From positions 14,130,442 through 14,194,441 of the forward strand of contig NC_064045.1 in the NCBI RefSeq assembly GCF_932526225.1: a DNA stretch of 64,000 nt, written 5' to 3'. This DNA is from Nematostella vectensis. Its lineage: Eukaryota; Cnidaria; Anthozoa; Actiniaria; Edwardsiidae. Positions 22,808 to 33,773 of the stretch are shown piece by piece; the stretch's first letter is position 1; the number at the start of each line of letters is the position of its first letter. The translations under genes were made by a program, and so were the position numbers. Below the pieces are notes generated by a model. It searched no databases. It worked only from the letters and a program-made list of their open reading frames with translations, and was not told the origin of the DNA.

Positions 22808-24374
22808 ACAAAGAAAGTGTTGGCGAACCACTTCACAGAATCTCTGAACAAAGTGTACAAACAGCGTAGTTGCCAGGATTTTCAACAGGAGGGCCCCCAA
22901 AAAGTCCTTTCAAGGCATTTTCACTTGTATTTAAGATGATGGTATTTTTGGTTGCGAAAGGGACGGACCCGGGTCCCCTGGGCCAACCTCCCTGGCTACG
23001 CCTCTGACAAACATCGCCGGTATTATTGGACCGGCAATGTTGGCTGTTTTAGACAGCAATGTTGGCGCTGTTTTGCGGAGATCCACTATAGTGAACCAAT
23101 GACCTACCCTGACCTACACATTTTTCGTTTACACAATCTATGACAGTTGTGAAGATTTAGTTGTCAGAATGGATAAAAGAATAATGAGATCCGCTTTTTT
23201 TAACATACAAATATACGGTATGTCAGCCTTGCGTAGCTATTTCAGCTTGTTTTTTTTTTCTTCAATCAAAGCGAAAGTGACATCTCAATAAGGAGCATAT
23301 CATTCCTCTGTGAATAAATCCCTCTTCAGGTTCGAAGCCCAATTGTATATCTCTTGGCACGTTTCAATAAAGCATTCAAAACAGTGACATTTTCCGGTTT
23401 GGTAAAAAAGACAAATGAATTTGATACTTGCCATAGATTCGGTGCCGAGTTAAAAAATATGCTTCGTCTTCTTTTCAATATATAATTGTTTGTATTAAAA
23501 AAACTGATGTTAACGCTACGGGATTTGGGGTTATTGTAAACACGCATAGAACCATCCATAGAACCATCCATAGAACCCCATCAACTTCTGTATTGAATTC
23601 TAAGGTAGTTTTGCGTAGAAAATAATATTAATTGTCCTTACATTGTTATTTATCGCTGTTCGTAAATATCCGGAAAGCTTAACAATCCGGCTTAAATTTT
23701 TTCGCTCGTCTTTGTTCAAAGTAATTGTCTACAGAGTATCATATCGTTATCAATTTGGTCAACCCTCAGCTCCTGAATCGGCCGTGAAACGGACAATCCT
23801 TTTAAACAAACGGAGGATTCCGGCGACTGTCGAGCACATGAAATCCCGATATAACTATCAACTTTTTCATGCCCCTTGGTATATCTTTAAGAGGTTCTTT
23901 GTTATCATGAATTGGCAAAACGTATGAAAAATAATCTGATAAGCCCCAACCAGTAAGCACACGCAAGCTCTTGTCGGTCGTGTTCAGTACCTTCCCCCGG
24001 GCGATGAACATAAGAAGGAATTATCACTCAACGTCCTAGGACATGTATCGACATACCTGTACTGGGAAAATAACTTTACACATGAACACACCATAGGGCC
24101 AGTACTCAAGCTCCAGGTAGATTACTGAAAGTGACATAGATAGAGTATAAACTAGCTCAGCCACCGCCATGTTCATGACCAAGATGTAGGTCACAGGGGT
24201 TCTTGCCATGCCGCATGTCGCACGGATCACCGCTATATTCCCTACCAGAGAGCCGAGAATAGTAGCAGCAAATACACCCAGTAATATCCCTTTCACAGGT
24301 ATAGATTCCTGGTAGTGTGGGGTGAAGTATAGTCCGGTAGTGTTTTGATCAAGATCTATCGTAGTGTTATTCAT
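19617..24374 (-). CDS. Class A (rhodopsin-like) GPCR, 364 aa, two exons
   Basis: Exon 1 is 24374-24057 (106 codons, donor CAG|GTATGT). Exon 2 is 20393-19617 (acceptor GCTCCAG, phase 0). The N-terminus has NNT and NTT glycosylation sites. Helices: TM1 29-50 (GN at 45-46), TM2 62-84, TM3 98-120, TM4 140-166 (W149), TM5 195-221 (P206), TM6 289-312 (P305), TM7 321-345, then helix 8 (NNKFYARAFKRLF). C99 and C176 can form the TM3-loop 2 disulfide. Key positions are unusual: E73 for the 2.50 Asp, RRY (123-125) for DRY, Y303 for the 6.48 Trp, HPVCY (341-345) for NPxxY. The C-tail is very short (CQC end). The general layout is that of peptide or amine receptors; the ligand cannot be read from the sequence. 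Confidence 0.9.
20764..20871. mobile_element. Small foldback element, 108 bp
   Basis: GGCTACCAGGGGCTCGAGC at 20764 is matched in inverse orientation by GCTCGAGCCTCTGGTACCC ending at 20871, with two mismatches over 19 bp. This is a likely MITE remnant. Confidence 0.6.
21299..21640. repeat. 13-bp minisatellite (GGAATAATAACTC), about 25 copies
   Basis: Repeats of GGAATAATAACTC with AAT/AAC variants cover about 340 bp in the GPCR intron. Three units make 39 bp, giving spurious Ser-Glu-Leu-Leu-Phe-Arg polymers on the minus strand. Confidence 0.93.
22465..22493. repeat. (TA)n microsatellite
   Basis: A pure TA run of about 28 bp in the GPCR intron. A second (AT)n run is at 22764-22805. Confidence 0.95.
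22863..23006. mobile_element. Candidate MITE with GCGTAGCCAGG-type ends
   Basis: The left end AGCGTAGTTGCCAGG and the right end CCTGGCTACGCCTCTG form an imperfect inverted repeat about 143 bp apart, with G/C-rich inner parts (GGGCCCCC and CCCGGGTCCCC). Ends of this form are common in dispersed invertebrate DNA transposons. Superfamily not assigned. Confidence 0.5.
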
Positions 24375-25698
24375 TGCTAATTTGTCTTTGTGAATTTCTC
24401 TTGCTTTGTGCGGGGAAAGTTGGCTTCCTTGTTAGGTTATCTTTCGGTTTCGTTGTCTTTGCGGTAAAGCTGACGAGGCGATGGTGGAACGACGTTTGTC
24501 ACCAGTAAACAATGCTGACGTCCGTAACCACTTTACGTCCTGTAAAAGGTCAACTAATAAGTACTAAAAACGATGGATGGAACTCTTTACTAAACACGAC
24601 AATATCACTTGTGTCCTGGTCGCTTTTTCTCGCGGCTGTGTGATGATGAATTCACAAGGCACGCTGAGGGCGGCTGTTTGACAGCTCGTAGGCAAGTTTA
24701 TCTCTGACCCCTTAGTCAACCTGGATTAAGTTTCTATTTATCCTCTCTTACAATCAATCAGTGGATACCTTGTGTACAATCCTCGACACACTGATGCCAG
24801 ACCACAGCAAAAACCTTCGATTAGCCGATTGCTGCCCGGATAAGCTATCGTCCGCGTCTAAAAGAAGAAGCCACAATTAGCATTGACACCGTGCGCCTAA
24901 TAACTAGTAATTTCTTGTGCCGCAAGATTATTCTAGGCTTGTCTTTAAAAGCCTTCTGTGTATTGATACTTCCCGGGATACGGAGAGTATCCCGTGTATG
25001 GGTTCCGACTGTGGGAGATCGCCCTCAGCTTTTACGCACGCCAAGTTCCGCTTTCTTCCGTCAACACGAAAACTCCTCTGCTTTGGTTTGGCGGATAAGA
25101 ACTGAAACCCTCACCTGCTATTCACTCCTGAAACATCAAAATAACAATTAACTCGTATCCGAACAAGCACGTTTGTATTACGGAAGCATATTGTTATTTC
25201 CAACTTGAGCGATTAACGCTACCTAAGGCAATACGTTTTTTTTGTGTGTTTGTCGATGGCATTGAAGTCTTTTCAGCCGCAAAATTGATCACCTTCTAAG
25301 AAGCTAAAGCTTGATTAGAGTAAATTATGTATATCGGTGTATTAGGAACTTCCTTCCATGGTTAATTAAAATAAACATAGCCTTTTTTTTTCTTTTTAAC
25401 TGGCTCAGGCTTATTCAAAATAAACATAACCTTTTGCTTTTTCGAAAGTCTGAACAGGTATAATTGACATAGGGAATAAAGGATGAATTCTGATATCTTG
25501 TGAGTGGGTGTTTTTACCCGAATTTGTGCTGATTGAAGTTCCCTGATCAAAGAGGAAGAAAATTAAAGGCGTATTAAGAAGTGGTTAATAATTCATATTT
25601 TGATTCTAGTCGGAATATGTTTTTTAATTCTCGATCCCATTTCAGTTAAATTCTCGGTCACACTTAATCATTATGGAAGCAGAATTGTTAATCATCTA
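24375..25698. other. Region upstream of the GPCR gene
   Basis: This should contain the GPCR promoter and 5' UTR. Only short unsupported open frames (24891-25151) are seen, and no TATA box is clear. A short local duplication of AATAAACATA.CCTTTT occurs at about 25370 and 25419. Confidence 0.4.
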
Positions 25699-25836
25699 TA
25701 AAACCTTTAAAAGAAAGAATCGACAAACGCAGAGTTTTTTATCTAACGATATATCGGCAAGCCAATACCTGCCTTCTTCGGCAATATCCCTACAACAACT
25801 CTGCGTTGTTGCCGATTTTTTCTTTTAAAGGTTTTA
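25699..25836. mobile_element. 138-bp foldback MITE
   Basis: TAAAACCTTTAAAAGAAAGA at 25699, running on to ACGCAGAGTT, is matched inversely by AACTCTGCGTTGTTGCCGAT running to AAAGGTTTTA at 25836. The terminal inverted repeats are about 38 bp and the loop about 60 bp. No coding capacity. Confidence 0.8.
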
Positions 25837-26588
25837 TTTCATAATCAACTGTCGACGCAGACCACAAGGTCCGACGCACACCAGCATATAGAGGCTGTGC
25901 GGTGGTTTCTTCCTACGTTTTTGTAAATTATTTATAGGGGTTCTCATAGAGCAACCAAGTGTAAAAGTCAACAATAGTCAAGCTAACTAGAGAAGAATGC
26001 TGTTTAAGTGTATAAATGTAAGATATAAACAAAGTGTATTTCACCATCCTGTATTCAAAGAGCAGTTTTCTGTGCTCAGCACATTGACTAAAATATGAAT
26101 ATTTTAATGATCTTTTTCGCCATTGTATTTTTTTGAATATCAGACCTTTGTTCAATTATAGTTATTCTCTCAGGTAAATAATGAGCATTTTAAAACTCTA
26201 AATTCACTTTATCTTTTATTTATTGAAATTGCCTAAGTTCGTTAAGGAACATAAGGTATTCTATAGTCTTCCGTACATTTTAAGAGATGGATGGATGGAT
26301 GGATAAACACGCCGTCACGAATACCCACCCCCTCGTGAATTAGTGAGGAAATATGCTAAAATCAAAAGGGTTTCAAGTGATAAAAGCGAACAGATCGCAA
26401 TTTAGCATTTAAATGCCTCGAATGGCCATACTTTCGTTTCATCCCTCAAAGCATCTTAAAGTGATCAGTTTTTAGGGACATGAAAGTGGTCATATGGACG
26501 ACAGTGTAGTGTCAGTACAGGAAGTCTCACACAAAAACACATTAAAAAAGCTATACTAGAAGTATCTTCAAGAAAGTGAAGTGCTTGT

Positions 26589-26800
26589 AGTGTTTAATAG
26601 CTACGCATTTCTTTCCTCTACTGGTTGTGTTTGCCTTGTTAGTGTTTAATAAACTACGCATTTCTTTCCTCCACTGGTTGTGTTTGCCTTGTTAGTGTTT
26701 AATAAACTACGCATTTCTTTCCTCTACTGGTTGTGTTTGCCTTGTTAGTGTTTAATAAACTACGCATTTCTTTCCTCTACTGGTTGTGTTTGCCTTGTTT
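26589..26800. repeat. 53-bp minisatellite, 4 copies
   Basis: The unit AGTGTTTAATAAACTACGCA followed by TTTCTTTCCTCTACTGG and TTGTGTTTGCCTTGTT repeats at 26591, 26643, 26696 and 26749. The first unit is one base shorter. It abuts the MITE region that follows. Confidence 0.95.
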
Positions 26801-26867
26801 TGGCTCCTCCAGCGAGCTGTCCCTGTGCGTTAGTTGCGACAAATGAGTCGACCACCAGCGGAACGTT

Positions 26868-27018
26868 AGCCTACCAGGCTTTGGTAGCTTTTTCGGCACG
26901 AAAACCCCGAAAACCTCCCCCTGCGGAGCGCATTATCCAAGATGGCGGCCGTGATATACAAACTCCGTGTTTTCAGGGTTTTCGTGTCGAAAAAACTATC
27001 AAAGCCTACAGGTAGGCT
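26868..27018. mobile_element. 151-bp foldback MITE (complete copy)
   Basis: The left arm AGCCTACCAGGCTTTGGTAG runs on to CCCCGAAAAC. It is mirrored by the right arm GTTTTCAGGG running to CTACAGGTAGGCT at 27018, giving about 48-bp inverted repeats with a few mismatches. The 50-bp centre includes AAGATGGCGGCC. A half-copy lies at 2268-2343. Confidence 0.85.
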
Positions 27019-29887
27019 GGCGGTACGTTTTTCCCATCCCCGCTTCCCCTATTCCTCTATTTTATTATATAGCGTATCGTTGAAAAGGGTAAAATACATT
27101 CCTTGCTATAGCAATCCATGCCTCCTAATTTGGAAATTCAGAGCCAATTTTTTAGAACTGGATCGATTACTTCTTACATCTGGATCGATTACTTCTGTAA
27201 GAGTATTTAAAGTTTGTTCTAGGAATACATGACTTCATTGTTTTAGCCAGGCAAAAAAATTGGCTGGAAAAACTACCAATTCTATTTTCAAAAACATACA
27301 ACAAAATGATTTTTGTTGTACTGTTTGCAAGATCATTCAATTTCGGTGAATTGGGGGCAGCTCTTTTCAGTTGCACATATAAGTGTCTTTTTTCTCGACT
27401 TTTTTTTTTAAAGATTGCATTAGTTTCATCAAAGGAAGTCAAGATGGAGCCCGATCTCTAACTTGCATTTGTTTTACATCTTTTTTAAGTTTTCTGACAG
27501 AACTCCTGTAGTAGCTTTGCATGCTAATATTTATTTGAGTATCTTGAACATAACAATAAGGCAGACAAATACATGAGTCTGAGTTCACAGCAGCTTTCAA
27601 AGTTGTGATTTCACTGGTGTCCATAATTGGCAATTTGTAATGAGGCTCACTGGCCCTTTGTAACAAATTTCCGCCCTATTGAGCTCAATATTATATTCCC
27701 GCCATTTTAGGCATTGGGTCAGCTGATTTTTAGATTTGTACAGCATTTGAAAAGCATTGAATAGCATTTGAATAGCATTAAATTGCATTTATATAGCATT
27801 GTATTATTTTGTAGGCTGTATCTTTACCCAAAGCCATACAGCCATCAGGTAAAGGGGTTTGGACTGATAATTGAATCCCATACGCCACCAGCCCATAGGC
27901 ATTGGATTGATTTTACTACCCGCCGTAATAGGAATTGGGTAGATTTATATACCCGCCTTGATAGGCGTTGGGTTAGTTTGACAATCTCACTCGGGCAAAT
28001 AAACACTCCAGATCGGAGGAGACTTGACCACAGGCAGCCACAAATTTTTGGGAATATTTTTCAACGCCAAACGTCTCGTGTTCTTTGTTGACAGCCACCC
28101 CTCTGGAATTTCCATTTTGGGTGCCAATATTTGTCCTTAACAGGCCGAGGGTCAGGTTTCAAAGCCCCAGCGGTACCCCTATATCCAAACACAGGCTGAG
28201 TACCCCCCGGGTGTTCTGTTGTGTTGTGTTCTGTCTGTTCGTGTTCTGTTTTGTTATTTGTCGTAAGGCTAGAGGGCCTTGGGAAAGCCAACTCAGAGTA
28301 GAAGAGTCTAAAAACCCTACCAACCACAGAAAAATCAATCAGAAACCCGGGTAATAACGCTTGGGCCTCGCAAAGCGAAGGACTGAAGGGTTCCCGGATG
28401 TAGGGAGCTTTTTTTAAAAGAAACCGCTTACAAAAACACGAACAAAAGTAGTAGGCTAGTAGACTACGTGTTTGTAAAGTCACGGGCAAACCAGACGAAA
28501 TGGTCATGTATCGAATATTATCTTTAATTTGTGTATCGAATATATATATCTGTACAAGAGACCATGATGGTCTCTTGATCTGTAATAAAGCCAATTTCTT
28601 AAAGCTGTTGTCATAGATTGATGTGGTTACGTTTTAGCCGCGATTCATAACAGTTTAGGCGATTTTCCTCCAAAATCTCGGTTCACCTCCTCCCTACTCG
28701 TAATAAAATACAACAGGGTAGGAAAGTTCACGGCTTTGACTCTTCGAGGCAACTTTTTTCGGCAGAAACGGACAGCTTTGCCCTCCTAATCCTATAGAGG
28801 AACAATTTCTAAACACATCTGTCGACATTTATCGTTCTTCCAGGTTGCTTTCTTTTATATATTTTATTCTTAATTGTGTCCAGGCTCCGACCGCCATCGA
28901 CGCGCACTTCCTCTAAACAGAGGTGTTTTCTAAAAAGATTCGTAAACTTCCTTGGAGGGTGTACATTATTAATAGGATTACTAGAAAGACTACAGACAAT
29001 CTGTACTATAGATGGTCTGCGTAGGCGTGGTGTAGACAATCTATAAATCAGCTCAAAGTCGAAAAAGTATGATGTCCTAAGGGAAGGGTCATTATTGAGT
29101 GGCATGAATGGAAATTCGAAAAACCGAAACTCCAAAGCGCCAGCAAAACGGAAGTCATGAGAGTGCAGGCAAGAGGCCCATCGTATTTATTTATTTAATT
29201 TTTAGGGGGTCTGGGGTTCTCCTCAGAAAATGTTGAAAAAAAATTTGCAACCCTCCCCCCGTTAAAAAATGACCCTTTCCTAATGTCTACTATTTGGCTT
29301 TAAAGTGACGTCATCACTTCTCGCTGACTCGCGGGACAGTGAGCGCTAAGAGTTCGCAAACCCGCTCGTATTTGAGATACTCGGTATCCTATTCTTTACC
29401 GGTTTCGGAGGTATACTTAGCAAGCGATACATCTCGGCCTCATTTTGACTAAGTATGGCGGCTTTCAAGTGATTTTATGGCGAACTGCGAGTAAATATCG
29501 AACGAGCGATGGCTTCCTTGCTCGTGTCTATGAGACGGGCTATGAGGACATAGAACTCACCGAACTCGACACATTTAATTCCTGCTTTCTTTTTAAAAAT
29601 TCCTAAAGAACCCATCTTTTGGGGAATAAATCTCTGGTTACTTCTACGTCTTTGTGTGAAATTTTATAGCTCTCTGTGAAAGGGCCGCGATTTTGAATTT
29701 CAATAACAATCTTTTAGGGCAACACTTAGTGATAACAAGCATTTGAGTAGTGAGTTTATTATCCGACCTCATCTCCAAATCCTTGAATGGAAGCCATTGA
29801 ATTTAGCTGAATTAAAATACGAATTGACGATATATTCGGAATGACGAAACAACACTAGAAAACCCCACTAAGACATGACATGAGATC
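27019..29887. other. Gene-poor interval before RPSA
   Basis: Short open frames (for example minus 28061-28594) have no recognisable product. About 27738-27800 is a loose AGCATTTGAA-type tandem repeat. A perfect small hairpin AGAGACCAT...ATGGTCTCT sits at 28556-28575. No splice-linked coding was found. Confidence 0.55.
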
Positions 29888-29893
29888 TTTATT
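29888..29893 (-). terminator. RPSA polyadenylation signal
   Basis: TTTATT on the plus strand is AATAAA on the minus strand, about 25 bases after the RPSA stop codon. This implies a very short 3' UTR, typical of ribosomal protein genes. Confidence 0.7.
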
Positions 29894-29917
29894 TCACTCT
29901 AGAGGCTGCATTTATCT

Positions 29918-32475
29918 CTAAGCCCAGTCGGTGGACGGCTTAGCCTGCTCCTGCATGGTGACAGCAGTACCCCAGTCACTGGAGGGCGCGGCCGGCTCAG
30001 CACCCCAATCATCAGTAGCACCAGGGGCAACAGAATCCCAGTCAGCCGACACAGCGGGAGTGGTTGCCGCAAATGGGGCGGGGATGGTGGGAGCAATCCC
30101 AGCAGTCGCCATGGGGTCAGCTCCCCACTGTTGAGAGAAGACACAACAGATTGACTATTATGTAACCACTTTTCCAGTGTGGCACCAAGGGCACACTTGA
30201 CTGTAAAACCAATAAAGAAGTAAGAATCGTAATATCTGATTGACAGGAACATCATTTGCAACCCAGTGAAAAAGAAAATTTTCAAGACCGAATCTTTCTA
30301 GTTAAGTGTCCATCAAAACGGTGATTTTTACATGCTAATTGGCTATTTTTTAAATATTTTTATTTTATATATACATATATTTTTTTAACTTTGTATTGTT
30401 GGCCACAGAGCAGGGCATTAAAGCACAGTACACTAAGAATTTGACAAAAATTTACAGGAGGGTTATGGAGTTTCAGATCACTCCCACCCCTGAATGGAAG
30501 AGATTTATTTTATTTTGAATTAAAAAAAGTTTTCATTTCCTGGAAATTTAAACTAAAACAGCAGGCAGCGTGGGAAACCATTCTCGACAAGATACAAATG
30601 TTGTAATTTTAATATATATACCAAATGCAGAAAAATATCAGAAAGAAAAAAAGAAAAGATACTGCAAAGTTTAGTGTATTTAGCTATGTGTGTATAGGTA
30701 TGTTAGTAAATAGTGACTAAAGGGATACTTACATCTCCCTGGTCACGAGTGTTCCAGTCAGGCAGGGCAGCGGGCGTGGCATCCACCGGGGCAGCACCAC
30801 CCCACTCGGAGAACCCAGCAGTAGTACCAGCATTAGCCTCCTCTTGCTGGCGTGCCAGAGCAGCCTGCTCCTCCTTCTCAGCCTAAACACAACCAAAAGT
30901 ATTCATAAATAATATCTGTAATAACACACGTGAGCAAATTTCTTGATTCTGATTACTGTAGCTGAGAGCAGTGCAAATTTCATGTATGTAAAACCAGAGC
31001 AAAAACCTTCCCTGATAAATTTTCAATTATTAGAAAGAATAAGCAAGAAATAACAAGAAAATTATTAGGATTTTGATGCAAAAGTTTTCAATTTTCCAAC
31101 TTGTTGTGCGCGCTGTTGACCAGTCACGTTTTTTGTGACACCATTTGATAAACTTACTCCTGCAAATTAATCCTGAATTGAAATCGAAACTGCATAATTA
31201 CCTATTCTAATACTTTATCTAATATCTAAAATATCTATAAAAATAATAAGGGGATAGAGGAAAAATAAAGGAGAAAACAGTATATCAAAAAAAAAGAAAA
31301 AAAAAAACAGAAAAAGAGCCATGTGTAGTGTACCTCCTCAGGATCCCTGTAGAAGTAGAGATCAGGCATAATTTCCCAAGGAAGCGCACGACTGATGCTT
31401 CCACGCATGCGCAACACCTCGCGGGCCAACAGCCAGAACATCAGGCCAATAGAGTGAATACCCTTGTTGTTGCAGGGGATGGCAACATCCACATGGCGCA
31501 AGGGGGAGTCAGTGTTGCAGAAGGCGATGACTGGGATGTTCACATAGGATGCCTCGGTCACAGGCTGACGACGAGGAGAGTTCAGGGTTAATTTACACAG
31601 TACAATAATATTGCTATAATAGTCTATATTACTTCTTTGAAATTGTTATTTAGTGTCAACAATCCAGAGCCCGTAATGTTAAAAATTAATTGTAATTTTT
31701 GTACAATGGACTTTCCTCAATGGGACAGGCATATAAGGGATATTTGCATACTGTACAAAGGAACAATTACATACAGTAGTCCCTGTAGAATTTACTCATA
31801 ATTGTATAAGAGGTTTTGTATAAAACTGACAAAAATCACAGGTCCAAACAAGTCCGGTGCATCTGAATTCTACTGTTTTTCAGCATTTTTGGGGATTGTT
31901 TTTCTGTCCTATATATGTTACCGTATAATAGCAGGGTGTCTGTAAAGTGCAGCATTAAAAGTGCAGTCTTGGTACTAAAATAGGAGTCAATTATTTGTAC
32001 TGTAGGTGGCAGTTTTGAAATCAGGATTTAAAAAGGTGTCTGTCATATGAAAGTCCCATTAGACAAAATCCCCACCAACCTGATGATCAATCCTGGGGTC
32101 ACACACAATCAGGAGACGGGGCTCCCTGAAGGCAGCTTGGATCTGATTGGTAAATGTACCAGGGGTGAAGCGGCCAGCAATGGGCGTGGCACCAGTGTGT
32201 GAGGCATACTTCAGGATGGCACGCTGTCCATAGGGACGAGCAGAAATAACACACACATCGGCAGGGTTCTCAATGGTGACTATAATACGGGCGGCAAGGA
32301 GCAGCTTTTCCCATGTCTTCTTAACGTTAATGATGTTCACACCATCAGATTTACGCTTGTAGACGTAATCTTCCATCTGGAAGTCACAATTATTTGCTCC
32401 GAGATGAACTCCAGCGGCCAGAAACTTGACCACATCTTCTTCCTTCAGTTGAAGGATGTCTAGGCCCCCAGACAT
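29918..32475 (-). CDS. RPSA: 40S ribosomal protein SA (uS2, laminin-receptor family), 328 aa
   Basis: Four coding exons join cleanly in phase 0: 32475-32080 (132 codons), 31564-31334 (77), 30882-30733 (50) and 30127-29918 (69 plus stop). All have GT-AG borders (CAG|GTTGGT, GAG|GTACAC, GAT|GTAAGT). The product starts [20 protein letters not shown] and carries the uS2 core ([91 protein letters not shown]). It is a structural protein of the small ribosomal subunit needed for late 18S rRNA maturation; in animals it has also been described as a laminin-binding surface protein. The C-terminal tail holds seven acidic Trp motifs of the TEDWS type (SEWGG, PDWNT, GDWGAD, ADWDS, DDWGAE, SDWGT, TDWA), making it somewhat longer than the usual 295 residues. 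Confidence 0.97.
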
Positions 32476-33301
32476 TATGCTTAGTTTAAACCAAATAACG
32501 TTACGACGGAAACCTGAAATAAAAACAGCGAGGTTAAATTAGAAGTTTATCTCAGCAACACTTTGTCTACACCTTTCATAAATAAAACTGTACTTGTAGA
32601 ATTGAGGTTGTATGAAATAGGTGCATGGGTCAACACTTTGTCATTCTGACATCTGGTTTCCTTTGGTGCTAAACATGTGCTTGAGAGAATGAGATGGAAG
32701 GGTGGGCAAGAGGAGGTTGTATGTAAGCAACATGTTTGGTTCTTTTAAGGGGGGAGTGGGGTGAGGTATTGGAAGGTTTTTTATCCTATTCAAAACAAAC
32801 CCGTATCCTTCCCCCTTGTTTTGGGGTTGGGATTTCTAGGCAGTCCTCTAAATTTTAATACATTTTCAATCATTTACTTAAACCCTTTTTATTTTAAATT
32901 TATTGTTTTTTTTACAACACTTTTAGTACAAGACAAATAATCAATTGGTTTTTATCTGTAAACTATGACTTAAAATTTATACTGTGGAAACTTCTTCTGA
33001 AAAATTCCTCTAATAAATAAGCCATGAAGTTTTGAAATAAGACAATAACAGTGAATGCCTACTCAATCTTCACGGAACCCGCAAAACGAAAAGACCCATT
33101 CTACTACAAATCATTTCATAAGAAAGCGTTTATTATGTGAAAGTTCAGGCCCTATAAATACAGTTTATAAGCATCTGGCTACAAAACTGTGGCAAAATTT
33201 TAAAAAAGTGGTGCCTTAGGTTTACATTTATGGAGTTATCCGGGGAAAGGATGCTTTTGTTGCTAAATTATCAGTAGTTTTACAAGAGGAAAAAGACTTA
33301 C

Positions 33302-33335
33302 TCGCAAACGACAACGAGGGCCGAGGAAAAGAGAA
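33302..33335 (-). promoter_or_regulatory. RPSA non-coding first exon with 5' TOP-like start
   Basis: An acceptor TTTTTATTTCAG precedes the RPSA leader (about 32515), so the 5' UTR is spliced. A strong donor TTTGCGA|GTAAGT lies at 33302 on the minus strand. Just upstream is the pyrimidine tract TTCTCTTTTCCTC, matching a terminal oligopyrimidine start used by ribosomal protein mRNAs for mTOR-linked translation control. The exact start base is inferred. Confidence 0.6.
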
Positions 33336-33773
33336 CGAGAGACGAAGACACGTGCATGAAACGGGGCGCCCCCAGTGCACTGCAGGGCTACCAAAGGGAA
33401 CCCAAAACGGGAAACAATGAAACACTTCTTCTGTCATTCAATAAGTAACAATGATAGCTGTATTTATAGAGTTAAATGAAGCCACACAAGGATCTTCTTC
33501 GATGAATGTTATTCTTATATTCAAGTTTTCCTCTTCTTTTTCGAAATTTATAAGTTGTTTTACGTCGGGGAGCCTGTGGTGGGAAGCTTAACTCCAGTCC
33601 CTCTCTGTCTTGTCAAAACAAAATGGCGGATTCATAGATGGTCAGAAATATTATGTGAGATTGCAGTTTTGACCTCGCTTTTTCTAAACTTTCAAAGGTG
33701 AATGTCTCAGAGGCTCTCCTGAACACCTATATGTACTGGCTTTAAATTTTGGATAATCAATTTGTGGTGGGAA
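33336..33773. promoter_or_regulatory. Divergent promoter region between RPSA and ECSIT
   Basis: RPSA starts leftwards near 33335 and ECSIT coding starts rightwards at 33774. Fewer than 450 bp therefore hold both promoters and the ECSIT 5' UTR. No TATA box is clear. A CAAAATGGCGG element, resembling a YY1-type site, is at about 33618-33628. Confidence 0.55.

Larger units (their letters stand above)
20394..24056 (-). other. Intron of the GPCR gene
   Basis: A phase 0 intron of 3.66 kb inside TM3. It holds a MITE-like foldback (20764-20871), a 13-bp minisatellite (21299-21640), two (TA)n runs (22465-22493 and 22764-22805) and a transposon-like inverted repeat (22863-23006). No independent gene was recognised. 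Confidence 0.8.

Noticed and set aside
28061-28594. 177-codon minus-strand frame
   Set aside because: Composition and breaks look random; no motif, splice support or family resemblance.
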